Of a stretch of 64,000 bases of DNA, positions 33,236-45,479 are shown piece after piece. Positions within the stretch are counted from its first letter, which is position 1. Every line of letters begins with the position of its first letter. Position numbers and translations under genes: made by a program. The notes below the pieces were generated by a model. That model searched no databases. It saw only the letters and a list, made by a program, of their open reading frames with translations, and was not told the origin of the DNA. Source of the stretch: Paramacrobiotus metropolitanus (taxonomy: Eukaryota > Tardigrada > Eutardigrada > Parachela > Macrobiotidae); NCBI RefSeq assembly GCF_019649055.1, contig NW_026570391.1, positions 1-64,000 of the forward strand. Direction: 5' to 3'.

Positions 33236-34795
33236 GGACAAACCGGGAGTTATATAGACGCGCGGTTCGAGCGGGTCATGCGCAGGTGTGTTGTTGGTCG
33301 ATGCGCACCGCAGCTAATCCGGCACGCTTCTCGGAATCATTCAGCCAGAATCAGGCTTGACGTTCCTTCCGCAACAGTGGCATTGTTATCGACAGTACGC
33401 CGGAAAAAAGCCGCGTTGATCATCCGACGCTATTTCCGTCGGCTTGGCGTGAGTAATGCTCGACGCATTCAATTATCCAAAACAAACTAGCAACGATATT
33501 CGATTAAATCGATGCTGCTTTTTAGGGAATTGTAGAAATTACCTAACGCACAAATATGCAAGACAGCGGCAACGTTGATTTATATAGCCGCTGGACGGAG
33601 TTACTGGAACTGTGCTTTCCAGGAGCTAAATTCCCGACTGGAGTCAATTTCCGGATGCGGGCGATTTCTTCCCAGTTAACGCTTTTTATAATGCAAGGAT
33701 TGTTTCTAATCTGGTGCAGGTTAAAAGCTTCCGCCACCGGGAAGCCTGTTTAATGATGCGGCACATAATTCGATCAGCTCCTGGTTAAAACAAGTCGCCT
33801 GACAAAATTAATTCCTTGCGTGCCTGCACAATCTGACTGACGGTTAATGCCGGTCAAATTTACAGTTCAACGGCAATGGACGCGCTGACTCGGCATTTAC
33901 TAAATAAATGCCCGGCTAAACAAGCGCCGGATATTTAATTCGACCTGGCGTTTACGCCATTCTATGCCCGTTTTTCAGGTGGTTTTTAACAAAGTCCAGA
34001 TTGCTCTCCAGGCCAGCAGCACTCAAGTGTCACTTTGATACCAGCACAACGGTGGATCACGGGTTATTGTTGTGTATCTTTTTGTGCTGTATCTGTTGTA
34101 TAAATTCAATTAAGTAATGCGCGAGTACCACTACCGGTGTGCGCTTGATTGTGACTGCTCAACAATTGACGGTGCATGCCGGCATCCGGCATTAACTAAT
34201 CGAAATGAATCTCTCATGTCCGCGATTTTCCCCCATGGAATTTTACCCTTCTCTCATGTCCATAAAATGCAGAACCATTACGGTCGTTTTACAGAAATAT
34301 AAAGCAAAATATAGCTGTACAAGCTTGTCCCGTAATTTCTATCGTATAGGTACAGAGAGCACGTATTTAGCGCGTAGCATGCGCTATGAACGACTGCCAC
34401 TGCACTATGTCTACCACAATGACAAATTTGTTCCTATTAAAATTTAGGATACTGTGGAAATGAAGAGAGGGGTCAATATTTTATGATTTACATCGATAGT
34501 TTTTTTATATTAGATTGATATGCATGCATCAAATATGCTCAATGTATGTACACGTAAAGAGTGTGGGTGTAGCGGGCCGTAGTATGGAGTTTGGCGTACC
34601 CTTTGTATTTGTAGTGATCGCTGCGTTAATGCGGTTGAAATTACCGGGCAATCTCAAATACAATACTGTTAGAAGGATAATTATCAGTGTGATGTGCACA
34701 CTCAGCGTGATATCGGTACTGAGGAGTCGCGTAACACCAAAACACTCGTATAGTTATCCACGCCCTCCCGGAAAAAGTGAGATCGTAGCGTGTTG

Positions 34796-34821
34796 CGTTG
34801 ATATGACTCCACATATCAACG
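34796..34821. repeat. Small hairpin, 10-bp stem
   Basis: CGTTGATATG pairs with CATATCAACG around a 6-base loop. It lies in intergenic DNA and its role is unknown. Confidence 0.4.
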
Positions 34822-36218
34822 GAGCACGTTAGTATGTCCGCTCTCGCATTGGCTCGTCGAGCATCTATCCGCTCTGTGAGTGGCCAGGTTTCACCCAACC
34901 GTATTTGCGCAAAACCACTAGGCGTGATCATAACAAAGACGCTAATTGGCTCAATACTATCCAATGGGGAAATTAATAGCCAAATGGCACGGCATTTTAA
35001 AAGCACCAAATGCCAAACATTTCTTTCAAAATTGTTTATTAATAAAAACAATTAAATTTTGTTGGAGTTTTTGTTGCGACCCAGTTTTCTTTTTTAACTT
35101 AATTGTCCAGTTCGTGTTGGTGGTTTATGTGGACTGTTTTTTTCATTTTTTAATCCGTAATGCAGATCGAAAAAGCCTGTGCGGAGCTCCGCTGACAGAA
35201 TAGCACCTAAAACCAGCATCGACACTTGAACAATCCACAGTGTGGTTGACTCTAAAACAAAGAAGTCAAAATTACAGCGAAAAATGCAGTAAACTTACCT
35301 TTGAGGCGCTGTTTGAAGAAATCAGCTACAAGGAGCTCCTTTATGTTGAGTTCTTGTAGTCCCAGTTACCTGTCCATGCAGACATTTAGAAGACGCTATC
35401 GCACAGTTCTTACTACAGTGTACGTAAAGCTTGAAATTTACCTTTCATAATAATGAAATCATCATGAATAAAAGGAGCTCCTACGTTGAATCCCAAGCGT
35501 TGAATCCCACAAGGTCCTTCACTTGTGCAGTGTTTGCAGAGAGATTACTGTAGTAAGTTTTATCGCTCCTACTCGGAACATCAGCTGTACTGGTGCAGAC
35601 GTTGGAACTTCGACGTGTCTTTACGTGTTAGACTGCGTGTGAGCTCAGCGCTGCGCTACACGTCACTTAGTGTGTGAGTGCAGTGGCCCGAACTTGTACG
35701 AGCAGGCGCTGTACGAATTATTCCCCTAGTGCGACCCTAACGAGCTGTGCATAACGATGTTCTTGGGACTCACTAGCGGAACTTCTTCGTTTTAACGGAA
35801 GATTTTATTTCCGGGAGGGACGTTCCATAAATACGGTACATACAGTACAGACTTATTCACGATGCCATATGGTGATTGTCTTTGCTTTCTAAACAAACAA
35901 TCTTGTCGTCGTCTTTGCCCAGAGATAAGACGCCCTTATCTGCTGCTATCGGCAGTCTCCATAAACCATGACCATGAGCTTTCAGAGAAAGCCCTTACGC
36001 AACGCTGCCTTATATTCTCTTTGCACTCACAACCGGCATTTTGCTCGATTAAATAGCAACCTTATCAAATCGCTCCGTCTAATTGAGTGTAACCGGCAGC
36101 GAGAACACCGCAATTTCTTCTGCCAACGCGTGCCTTTTTGCCATCCTGCATCCTTCCCGCACAAATTGCCTTCATTCCTCCGCAACCGTGTCTAACGGAT
36201 CATTAACTATTTACGAGA

Positions 36219-38118
36219 ATGTCGCAACCACGCAAGCACGTCGCGCTACTACCGTACCCGCTGTTCGGGCACATCACGCCGTTATTACAGCTAGCGCGGA
36301 AGATCAGCGCGCACCACGACGTCACCTTCATGACCTCGGCGCTGCGCGTCCAGCAGCTGCGGCACCGCGGCATCTTCACCGCCGCCGACGAACAACACAT
36401 CCGGTTGGTCTCGCTGCAGGACGGCGTCCAGGAGAGCGACGACAGCGAGGGCACCCTCGGCCAGATGATGGAGCTGGGCGAGAAGACCATGACCTTTACC
36501 ACCTCACTCTTCGCCACTATGCCGGCGGCCGTCGACCCCCATCCGGACGTCGACTACCGGCATTTAGTGGACCAACCGCTCCATCGTCCCGTCGACGTCA
36601 TCATCGGCGACCTGGTGGCTTTCTTCCAGGTGGAGCTGCTGACCGCCCGCGGGATCCGATGTTTCTGCTTCCTCTCGTGTTCCGGCCTGATGCTAGCGAA
36701 TAAACTGGACATCGGGTCGGACACCCCGGTGATCCCGGACGCGGCCTTCTTTTCTGATTGGGAGGCGCACGAGGACCTCAATGTGACCGGCATCCCGAAG
36801 GCGTACAAGGATATGGCGGATAAGTACGGGGGCAACTTTCTGAAGGGGTTCCACCATGTCGCCGGATATATTGTCAATTCGGTGGAGGGGTTGGAGGAGA
36901 AGGTCGCAAAGAGATTTGCGGAGCATTCGTTGACGGCCAATCGGCCGGTGCGTTTCGTGGCGCCGCTGTTTGCCGAAGCGGAGGGCGGGGCGAAGAATGC
37001 AGCGGAGACGGCGGCGAATAGTCTGGTGGATCAGTGGCTGGATAAGCAAAAGGAACGGGATGTTGTCTATGTCAGTTTCGGCTCGTATGCCGTCTCGCAA
37101 AAGGACCAAACACTTGGTACGGATCTATATTTTTTTCATTATTTCCCTTATTAATTTCTGTTTTTTTATTATTTTCTTTACTAGTTTCACGTTTTTTTTT
37201 ATTATTTCCCTTGATATTTTTTATTATTTCCCTTATAATACTACTTGTTTATTTGATTTTTTATTTTAATTGTTTATTTTATTTATTTTTTCTTATTTCC
37301 CTTTTTATTGCCTTTTAATGGGACGTATTTAAAAGCATTTACTCATCGTATTATTTTCCGTTTATTTTGATTTTGTTGTTTGAGTACTTGTTTATGCGTT
37401 TGTTCACAGCATTATAAAAATTTAGTTAGTTTTTGTTTTTGTATGATTATTATTTATTAACGTCCATTAATATTTTCCGATTTATTATTTATTTTTTTAA
37501 AAGTCGATTAATGTTTTCCGTTATATAAAAAAATTGTTTTATTTTTCATTTGTTGTAGTTTATTTTCTTGGTATTATTCATTTCTCCGTTGCAGAAATTG
37601 CTAAAGCGTTAATGTCCTTGGATAAACCGTTCATCTGGTCGCTAAAAGCCAACCAACAAAAACTACTTTCGGACGACATGAAAGCCTTAATCGAGCAGCA
37701 GTCGGCGTCCAGTAAATATCTGGTGTTGGCGTGGACGCCGCAGCGGCGCATCCTCAACCACCCGGCGACGCGGCTCTTCGTCAGTCACGTGGGATACAAC
37801 AGTCTCCTGGAGGCCTTCGACGCCGGCGTGCCGCTGGTGAGCTGGCCCATGTTCGGCGACCAGTTCGCCAACGCCAACATGGCGCAGCGCCTGGGCAACG
37901 GGCTCAGTCTGCCCGCGACGGGGATGTTGTTCGCCCGCGTCGTCCCGGCGGCGGAAGTGGTCGAGGCGGTCCAGAAGGTCGGGCAGTGGGATAAGCCGTA
38001 CGCGGAGGGCGACTACACGCAGAAGGCGCTGGAGATCAGCCGGGTGGTCAAGGCGGCCGCCCGGCCAGGAGGCAGCTCGTATGAGGCCTTTTCCCAGCTT
38101 GTTTCTTGTGACATTTAA
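36219..38118 (+). CDS. Soluble UDP-glycosyltransferase with plant-type PSPG box
   Basis: Two exons, 36219-37116 and 37595-38118, join in phase across a 478-nt T-rich intron into 473 aa. The N-terminal acceptor domain opens HVALLPYPLFGHITPLLQLA with the catalytic His of GT1 enzymes. The C-terminal half has the UDP-sugar signature WTPQRRILNHPATRLFVSH, then VGYNSLLEA, GVPLVSWPMFGDQ. The closing DQ suggests UDP-glucose or a similar donor. There is neither a signal peptide nor a C-terminal transmembrane anchor, unlike typical animal ER UGTs; layout and signature are closer to plant and microbial soluble UGTs. It probably conjugates small lipophilic molecules in the cytosol. Exons are GC-rich against a T-rich intron. 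Horizontal origin is possible but needs a tree. Confidence 0.88.
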
Positions 38119-38560
38119 ATAATAATCGGCTACAGTTAGTACTACCTATATACAGTAAATACAAGTAGAATTAATTTCCCTTTTAATACTCGGGGCGGTG
38201 GGTTGTTTTATGACTACTTCGAATTAAAATTGTGAAAATATTTCGCGGGATAAACCTTGGCCAGCACCGTTTCTGTTCGCATGTGCTAACACAAGCATAA
38301 TTACAACTTCCAGGTGAACCATATGGGGTTCAATCGGTCGTATCCTGTACAATTCAGATAGGCGCAGATGCTATTGACACCACTGCAGAATTAGTAGCTA
38401 TTGCACGCATTTCCGTAAGAAACCACCTTTGGGCGGTAACCAATAGGCTCAACAGTGCCTTAAGGCAACCGCCCATCGCGCTGCTAGCACGTGCGTGATA
38501 ATTCTGTGTAGCGCACCGCTGTCATGTGCAGAAAAAAATGCGATTATTAACAGTCAACGG
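38119..38560. other. Intergenic region between convergent UGT and Ig genes
   Basis: No gene seen. Confidence 0.45.
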
Positions 38561-39518
38561 CTACTGCAGCGGCTGCGCGAAATAAACGTATGCTTTTTGG
38601 GCCAACCACTCGGAGCGGCGGAGATCGGGCCGGAACCAGCACTCGACACGTGCCAACAGTGGACAGGCCTCCGCGCGCATAGCGATGGTCAGCGTGCTGG
38701 CGCAGAAGGGATCGGCTGCTCCTTGTGCCGACACGTTGAAGGTGACGGAGCCGTTGAGCAGACCGGGGATGTCCTCGCCCAGCAGAGAAGGATAGGGCGC
38801 CGCCACGAAGTAGTCGTCGAATTTCCAGATGAAGTGCAACATGGCCTGCGTCCGGCTGCAGTCGACGTTCCCGCTGCAGGTCATGGAGAAGCTGCACAGC
38901 GCCGTGGACACGTCGCGCATCGGCGGGACGAAGACGTTACGGGCCGGAAGCTGCGGCTGCAGGTAGAACCCGCGGAGGCGGCACAGGGAGCCGTTGCAGG
39001 GATCAAGGCACTCCACCGTTCCGCCGGAGTCGCGGCCGACGTTGTGGATGAACAGGTAGCTGGTGGCGCGGATGGTCATCTGCTGGTTAAAGTGACCTTT
39101 GGGGGAGTCCGGCACGTCTTCGTCGTGGATGGTGGCGTTGTGGTGGCGCCACACGATCCGCTGCGCCGACGCTCCTGTTTCAGCGTCGCACTCGAACGTC
39201 GCCGCGTCTCCCACCGGAACACGGACTGTACCGGGCGGGGACGGTTCTGGCTGGGCCAAGGCGGGGTCCTCCAGGGCGGACAGGTTGATGACGCCGTCAG
39301 ACTTGATGGTTTCGGCCAGGGTCAGCTCCAATGCGGCACGCCAGGGCTGTACTGCAATGCAGCGGAGGTCAGTGGAGCAACTTATACACTAATGTCATCG
39401 CCGGGCCAAATGTTCAATGCCCGAACGTACCAGAGTTCGAACCACTCAAAGGACAGCCGTTGACGGCACATCCCGGCATACTAACCATCATTCCTAGTTA
39501 GAGAACACTGTAGCCCAT
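38561..39518 (-). pseudogene. Secreted two-Ig-domain gene (paralog 2) with stop in signal exon
   Basis: The exons aligned to the paralogs are 39431-39518 and 38561-39351, with a 79-nt intron. Exon 2 is open and carries both Ig-like domains (FECDAETG, IVWRHHNATIH, SGGTVEC; FSMTCSG, FIWKFDDYFVAAP, ARVECWF). In exon 1 the codon equivalent to Leu 7 of paralog 3 (TTG) is TAA at 39498-39500, six codons after the ATG. Downstream ATGs in frame (39490, 39487, 39478) would give a product without a signal peptide. The CPLSG-SNS motif replaces CPFGG-RNP. Either a recent pseudogene, a non-secreted form, or a gene using another first exon. Confidence 0.65.
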
Positions 39519-40081
39519 ACTGTTGTAGAATTCAATACAATAACAACATCGAACGATGATTCGCTGCTCTGCCAACGTTCTCAGTTCCAAATATGTTGCT
39601 TTCTATGTTGCTTTCACTTAGTATAGTATCCATTGCTGTAAAGCCCTTGTTTTACGTTGTTCATACGGCACCACCAGTGCTGCGCCCCTGCTGAAAAAAA
39701 TCCCGGGAAATAAAGTTGTTTTGTCTGCAGAGTACAACATACAATTGCCTTGTGTCAATGTGTATCTGTACAGTCGGTATTTTCAGTTGAAGTGGACTCT
39801 GCACAGCAATCTTGTTATGAGATCTACAATTTCTTCTATCTCGATATGTATCGGCAACATGAGCTGCTCACGATCAATATCGAAGTGCAGATAGCGCCAG
39901 TATAAGGTACAAGTTAAGCTGTAAGTCAAAACGGGAAGGCAGTCCCATGTTGCCGACACAGGCCAGCAACTGCTGCTTCCAAATCACGCTGCTGTTGCAC
40001 CTGCACGACAACACAGTTGCAGTTCTTTTAAAAAACCTACCTTGTACGTATGTGTGTTAATAGCGTTATTCAGCAGCTCTG
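39519..40081. other. Divergent intergenic region
   Basis: Separates the minus-strand Ig gene from the plus-strand LRR gene. No gene seen; presumably promoters. Confidence 0.4.
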
Positions 40082-42483
40082 ATGCAGGTGGCAGGTGCCA
40101 TGGCGTCGTTACGGCCAAAGCAGCATCTTATCGCAATGTTGCTGCCAGTTATTATGTTTACGGTAGTCGGCATTGTCGGTGCCCTTCCTTATCCTGGGTG
40201 CGGGTATGATTATCAGTTGCGCAGTTTGGGGTGTACGAAGAATAATTTAACACTATCCAGAGCATCTCCTGTTGACTCCACTCCGCTTGACGTCCAGTTT
40301 ATTTACCTCGGTTGTCCGGCTGTAAATAATTTTCCCCAACGTCGACCGTTCGATTACTGCAACGTAGTACACGATGATATATCATCGCTGCCATTCCGAA
40401 AATCTATATTGACCCTAACACTGCAAGGATTCACTGCAGCAAACGGCGGAAGGTTTCTCCTTGATAAACTCCTGCATCATAATAAAAATAATACTCAAAG
40501 ACTGAACATTCATTACTGCAGAATCGGCTATATTGATCGCGGATATTTTGCCGGCTTCCAGAAATTGTCGCGACTCCAGCTGGAACACAATGACATTAGC
40601 AGTATCAGCGTGGACGCTTTCGACAGCTTGTCCGGGATATCAGCGAAACCGTCGCTGACGAATTTGTATTTGGACGACAACGCATTGGAAACACTGGACT
40701 GGAGTACTCTGTATCCATTGAGAGACACGTTGGTAGGAAGGAAGTTGTAGTACGAGTACAAGAAACACATAGAAGTACATAATTATGATCATTCTGAATT
40801 TGCTATACAGGCTAAACTACATCTTGACGACCAAAAGCCAAAGCTGCATTCCCTAACACTCAGTGGTGGCGCGTTTCTCACCTCAATCGTGCGCTTACAT
40901 CTTGCAGTAAATTCACTGAGGTACATTCCCAACGAAATATTGGACAGCATCGGTTGGAACTCCTCGGTTCCAACTACCTTAAGCCTCGGTGGCAATGCTT
41001 TCTGCGAAGGATACACCAATTGTGACTGCTGCGAAATGGGCTACTTTATGTCCTGGACTAAAAAATTCATTGCGGTAAAAGGAAGACCCTGGAACGGGCA
41101 TAACTATGTCACACTTTCTTGTGGATCGCAGTCAGGTCTGACATTCGGGAGTAACCACCCAGGATCTGCACAGAGGCTTGCAGAGCTAGAGAAGTCTAAC
41201 CATTGTAAGCATTATTAGCCCTGACACTAATTAAAAAAGTTTAAAATCTTACAGATTCAAAGATCGTCTTTAAGTCTTAGACAGCTACAGATATAACTGT
41301 TTCAAGAACCGGGATGTTGGCAGTTCCTTCATTTAAGGCGGTGCAAGGAAGTAGAGACCACATTCGTGCATATCTAAGGGAACTTTCACTATTGCGCATT
41401 CCCAGAGAAAGTTTTCAATTGCTTATGTTATTTTGTAGCCGAAGGGTTTGTATACACAGACGTAAAATCCGTTTGCGCACGCTTTAAAAAGTTTAGATGC
41501 ATTCAGGTGTACCAAAGGTCTCATGATAAACCGATATTCTTCGAATAGAAGTACAGCATTTAGGTTTTTACGTCGCAAGTTGTGATTTGTAAATTGTAGG
41601 TAATGCCACGTCGACAACCGTAACTAGCACTGCTATCCCGACCACGACAGCCAACGTAACGACCAACACTAGGAAACCAGACGTAAATAATTCGAGTTCG
41701 CTGTGTCCTGAAACAAAACCCATTGAAATTAATTGTACTTTCGGTCGTTTGTCCCTGTCCCAGCCTGATCTGCAGCGGGCTGAGGGCACGCTTCTGGTCT
41801 TCCGCACCGATCGCTCGTTCGCCTGCCAGATGAAACTATACAATCTCCATACAATGTCAATGGACCTCTTCAACTTCTCCGAGCAGACCGACCACCAGCC
41901 AGGTCAACAGGAAGTTATACGCGTCGAATGCGCCAACGGAGTGTCCACTCTCAGCTCGACCGACCCGGAGAATTCGCATGCGCACCAGTTGAACTTTCGC
42001 TCCGATCTGACCAGCCAGTGCTTCGCCAAATTCACGGAATTTCTCCAATACATTGACACTAACCTTGTCACCGAACACGTGACGGTGACCAGCGAGGAGA
42101 GCCGCCTCGCGGACGAAATGTGGAGAACCTGTGGCGACATCACAAACGCTACCTGCACCGATGGAACCTTCGTCTTTTCGCACACTAAGGATGCCGCATT
42201 GAAAGCGGAGGGCGTGGTTATCAGGGTGGACCAGTCGTTCGACTGTCGGAGCACCTTGGTGGCCATTCACGAGCACCTTTTGGCACAGGAAAGCACAACC
42301 GTGCAAGCTCCCGCAACGCCGCTATCCAGTTCGGTCGCGGCGGTGTGCAGTCAAGATCGCTTGTTCGTCTCCGAAGGTCATCCACGACGATCGAAGAAAA
42401 CGACGATAGAGTACTCGGCACGGCCCAGCAAGTTCTGCCGCGGTGCTTTCCATAAGTTTGTGGAGTATTTGTTTGGGCTGTAG
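40082..42483 (+). CDS. Secreted leucine-rich-repeat protein with duplicated C-terminal Cys domain
   Basis: Three exons, 40082-40732, 40811-41204 and 41600-42483, join in phase into 642 aa (introns 78 and 395 nt). A signal peptide ends near AMLLPVIMFTVVGIVGA. Then come LRR units (RLNIHYCRIGYIDRGYFAGF, LSRLQLEHNDISSISVDAF, LTNLYLDDNALETLDW, VRLHLAVNSLRYIPNEIL) and a Cys-rich LRR C-cap (FCEGYTNCDCC). Exon 3 begins with a Thr-rich, N-glycosylated linker. It continues into two related modules of roughly 115 aa, sharing C-x8..-L/V...F.C and a final FCxxAFHKFxEYL / CFAKFTEFLQYI. There is no transmembrane segment. The exon 2/3 join rests on a GTAAGC donor and matching phase; if it is wrong, exon 2 ends at 41218 and exon 3 belongs to another gene. 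Confidence 0.65.
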
Positions 42484-43755
42484 CGACATCGGCATTGCGT
42501 TGGGTTTGTCCAAAAAGCTTTAGCTTCTTTGGTTTGTCTAGCTTTGTGTTGCGCCGGGATCATTAGCAAGCTGATCACTGGCAAGCTGCCAACTTAAAGC
42601 GCGATTATGATAATTCAGTGAAAAGCACTTACTGGGCGGTAGAAAAGCGTCCCAGAAAACCACAGAGCGGTATATAAAAAAATTCAATAAAAGCATTTCG
42701 TTTTACTGAGCTGCTAATATGCCAGCTCCCAGAAAGTGTTACAGACATGTCCATCAAACGTTTTTCTGGCGCGTATACAATACGTAGTAATTTTTTAAAT
42801 ATTGGAAATTCAAGAAAGTATAGCAAACTAAATGTTACAAAGGATGAAAGTACAACGACGAATTGACGAAAGAAACAATGTCCACGATAGATAAAGGCCA
42901 GACTCGTACTCAACGCGTTTGTTTACTGATCGGTAGTAGATTGAGTTTTCCATTAATTGCAATACTCGTAAAACTCCAGTGATCAGAATACGCTATTGTT
43001 ATTGTTATTATTCAACTTTACGGCTAGTACAGCGCTATGGAAATGCTGTATGTCGTCTGTGTGTAATTGCACTGACAGTTTTACAATAAGTAATATTATT
43101 ATGTAACTACTGAAGACCAGTTAGTTGTAAGTACTGTGTGATTGTTGCTTACAGTACGTACTTCCGATAAATCGAAACATCAACCCATACATTATTACTA
43201 CTATAAAAATACAAGTACTAGTATTGTAGCTTTTTTTTCCTTTATTAGCTCAAGCCAGTCATGTCACAAGTTTGTAATAAAAACAGGATTAATTGTAGCT
43301 TAGTATTAAATAGTCGTATAAGCCGATATTCACTCGTGCTCAGCTTGTACGTACTACGAGTACGTATAACAGACCTTCATTAATGCTATGACTTTACTCA
43401 CGACATCCGCTATTATTTATAATATATTAGTCACAAAGTGTGATTGCGCATTGTAAGGAACAGCTTCGGCGTCGTCTCTGGGTTTCTTGACAGCGGCTTG
43501 AACAGCTTGACCTCAGCGTCAACGACTTCAGCAAGTGCTAGCTTTTAACTTAGGAAATCAATACATAAATTAATAATTTTCTCGTATTCTCATCGGTGGG
43601 CTGGCAATATAATTTATTCTAATACGGTCATGCAACATGTATTCATGCTTAAATACCCGTATACGGGTATTTGCTGTACGTACAGCAAAGTTTTTAACTG
43701 TAAAGCTGTAGTTGTAACGGAGTGCTACCGTCTCAGTCTACGTCTCATGCAACGG
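42484..43755. other. Intergenic region with receptor-gene relic
   Basis: Around 42874-42925 a short stretch (ACAATGTCCACGATAGATAA and on) matches the first exon of the gustatory-receptor-like genes at 46290 and 55010, in the same orientation, but is surrounded by stops. The rest is AT-rich. A 22-base perfect palindrome lies at 43651-43672. Confidence 0.4.
43651..43672. repeat. 22-bp perfect palindrome
   Basis: The sequence AAATACCCGTA and its exact complement abut with no loop. It lies 84 bases beyond the 3' end of the Ig gene. Confidence 0.8.
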
Positions 43756-44692
43756 CTACGTGAAATGAACGTATGCTTTTTGGGTAAACCAGTCGCGACG
43801 GCGGACATCGGTGCGGAACCAGCAGTCCACCTGCGCCGACCGGGGCTCGGCCTCCTCTCTCATGCTGATGGCCAGTGTACTGGAGCAGACGGGATCGATA
43901 GCTCCGGGCGCCGACACGTTGAAGGTGACGGAGGCGTTGAGCAAACCCGGGACTTGAAAGCCGAGCAGATCGGGATAAGGCGCCGCTACAAAGTAGTCCT
44001 CGTACTTCCAGATAAAGTGCGCCACGGGCGGAGTCTGGCTGCAGTCGACGCTCCCGCTGCACGCCATAGAGAAGCTCCACCGCGACGTAGACACGTCACG
44101 CATGGGCGGCACGAAGACGTCACGGGCCCGCAGCTCCGGCTGCAGGTAGAATTCGCGGAGGCGGCACAGGGAGCCGTTGCAGGGATCGAAACACTCCACC
44201 GTTCCACCGGAGTCACGACCGACGTTGTGGATGAACAGGTTGCTGGTGGCGCGGATGGGCATCTGCCGGTAAAAGTGACCTTTGGGGGAATCCGGCACGT
44301 CGTCGCCGTGGATGGTGGCGTTGTGGTGGCGCCAGACGATGCGCTGCGCCGATGCTGGCGTGTCAGCATCGCACTGGAACGTCGCCCTCTCTCCCACCGG
44401 GACCCTAACTGTCCCGGGCGGGGGCTGTACCGGCTGGACCTGGGCGGGGTCCTCGAGGGCGGACAGATTGAGGACGTTGTCAAACATCATAATTTCGGCC
44501 ATGCTCGCCTCCAATTCGGCACGCAAACGCTGTACTGCAATGCAGAGGATTTCAGTAGAAGAGCATACGCGCTAATGCTATCCCCGGGCGAAAGATCAAC
44601 GCACCAGGGTTTCGACCGCCGAAAGGACAGCCGTTGAAGACGCATCCTGGCCGACTGGCCAACATTCCCAGCAAGAGAAGAATGTAGCTCAT
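43756..44692 (-). CDS. Secreted two-immunoglobulin-domain protein (paralog 3)
   Basis: Two exons, 44605-44692 and 43756-44534, join in phase across a 70-nt intron into 288 aa. The signal peptide MSYILLLLGMLASRPG leads to the NGCPFGGRNP motif. The first Ig-like domain contains ATFQCDADTP, IVWRHHNATIH and DSGGTVECF. The second contains WSFSMACSG, FIWKYEDYFVAAP and AQVDCWF. Several N-x-T/S glycosylation sites are present and there is no membrane anchor. Closest to paralog 2. The family is arrayed on the minus strand with other genes and the transposon in between. Confidence 0.82.
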
Positions 44693-45479
44693 ATTGTTCG
44701 TTCGGAAGCGCTGCCCGATTATCTGCTTGCACTGCGATGCAGCTACCGAGTCCACCGTATGTGGCGTATTCGCTGTACACTTACAGACACCTCAGCGGCA
44801 TGCATGCGGCGGTTTTCGAATTATTCCGTTGCCATGCAATCGAAGCCACTTTGGCAACCGTCTTGACCCGGTTCAACTCTGCTGTTGACTGTTCGCCAGC
44901 GGTAGTCTTTTTAATAACACAGTAGAAAACTGGCACGTGAAGAGTCTTTGACACGAATTCCTTGGGTAATTTAATTTAATCGTTTCTGCTGGTATGCATT
45001 GGCTTTCCACAAGACTTTGATGTATACTTGATGGCGATATTTTTTATGTAAACATGGGAATCGCTTACGATGTGCTACGAGTAGTGCTACGTTGGAAGAC
45101 AGTGCTACCCGGTGTATACGCCTATACATCTTAGTTCGCAATAGACGTATAGGCGCATTTTTTGAGCGGGAAAAACGTTACAGAGAGTTAAAAGTAAAAC
45201 GCCCACATGTGCAGACAGTACGTGGAATCGAGCAAGGAATCCAGCACGCATATAACATATCACAAAGGGTACAAATATAGTGAAGATTTGATGAAAGAAG
45301 GCCGAGATGCATTGCGGCAACCCACATACGACAATGGTGCTTCCTTAACGTCGCCGTGAGAGTTGACCAGATCGCGTAGGTCAGACACGTGAAAAACGTA
45401 GGTCAGACAGATCCTCAATCTCTGCAGCAAACGTCATCGCGGTAATTTAGATTACTGCTATGATTTTCCAGTCGGCCGA
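44693..45479. other. Start of the tandem 8-kb repeat array; no gene
   Basis: From about 44900 the sequence is a diverged copy of 52820-53150 and 61330-61560 (for example ACAGTAGAAAACTGG, GGTACAAATATAGTGAAGA). No gene is supported here. Confidence 0.4.

Larger units (their letters stand above)
33017..36218. other. Intergenic region upstream of the GPCR and the UGT gene
   Basis: About 3.2 kb with only short, unrecognised frames. It holds the direct repeat pair at 33019-33097 / 33156-33235 and a small hairpin at 34796-34821. It presumably contains the promoters of both divergent neighbours. Confidence 0.45.
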
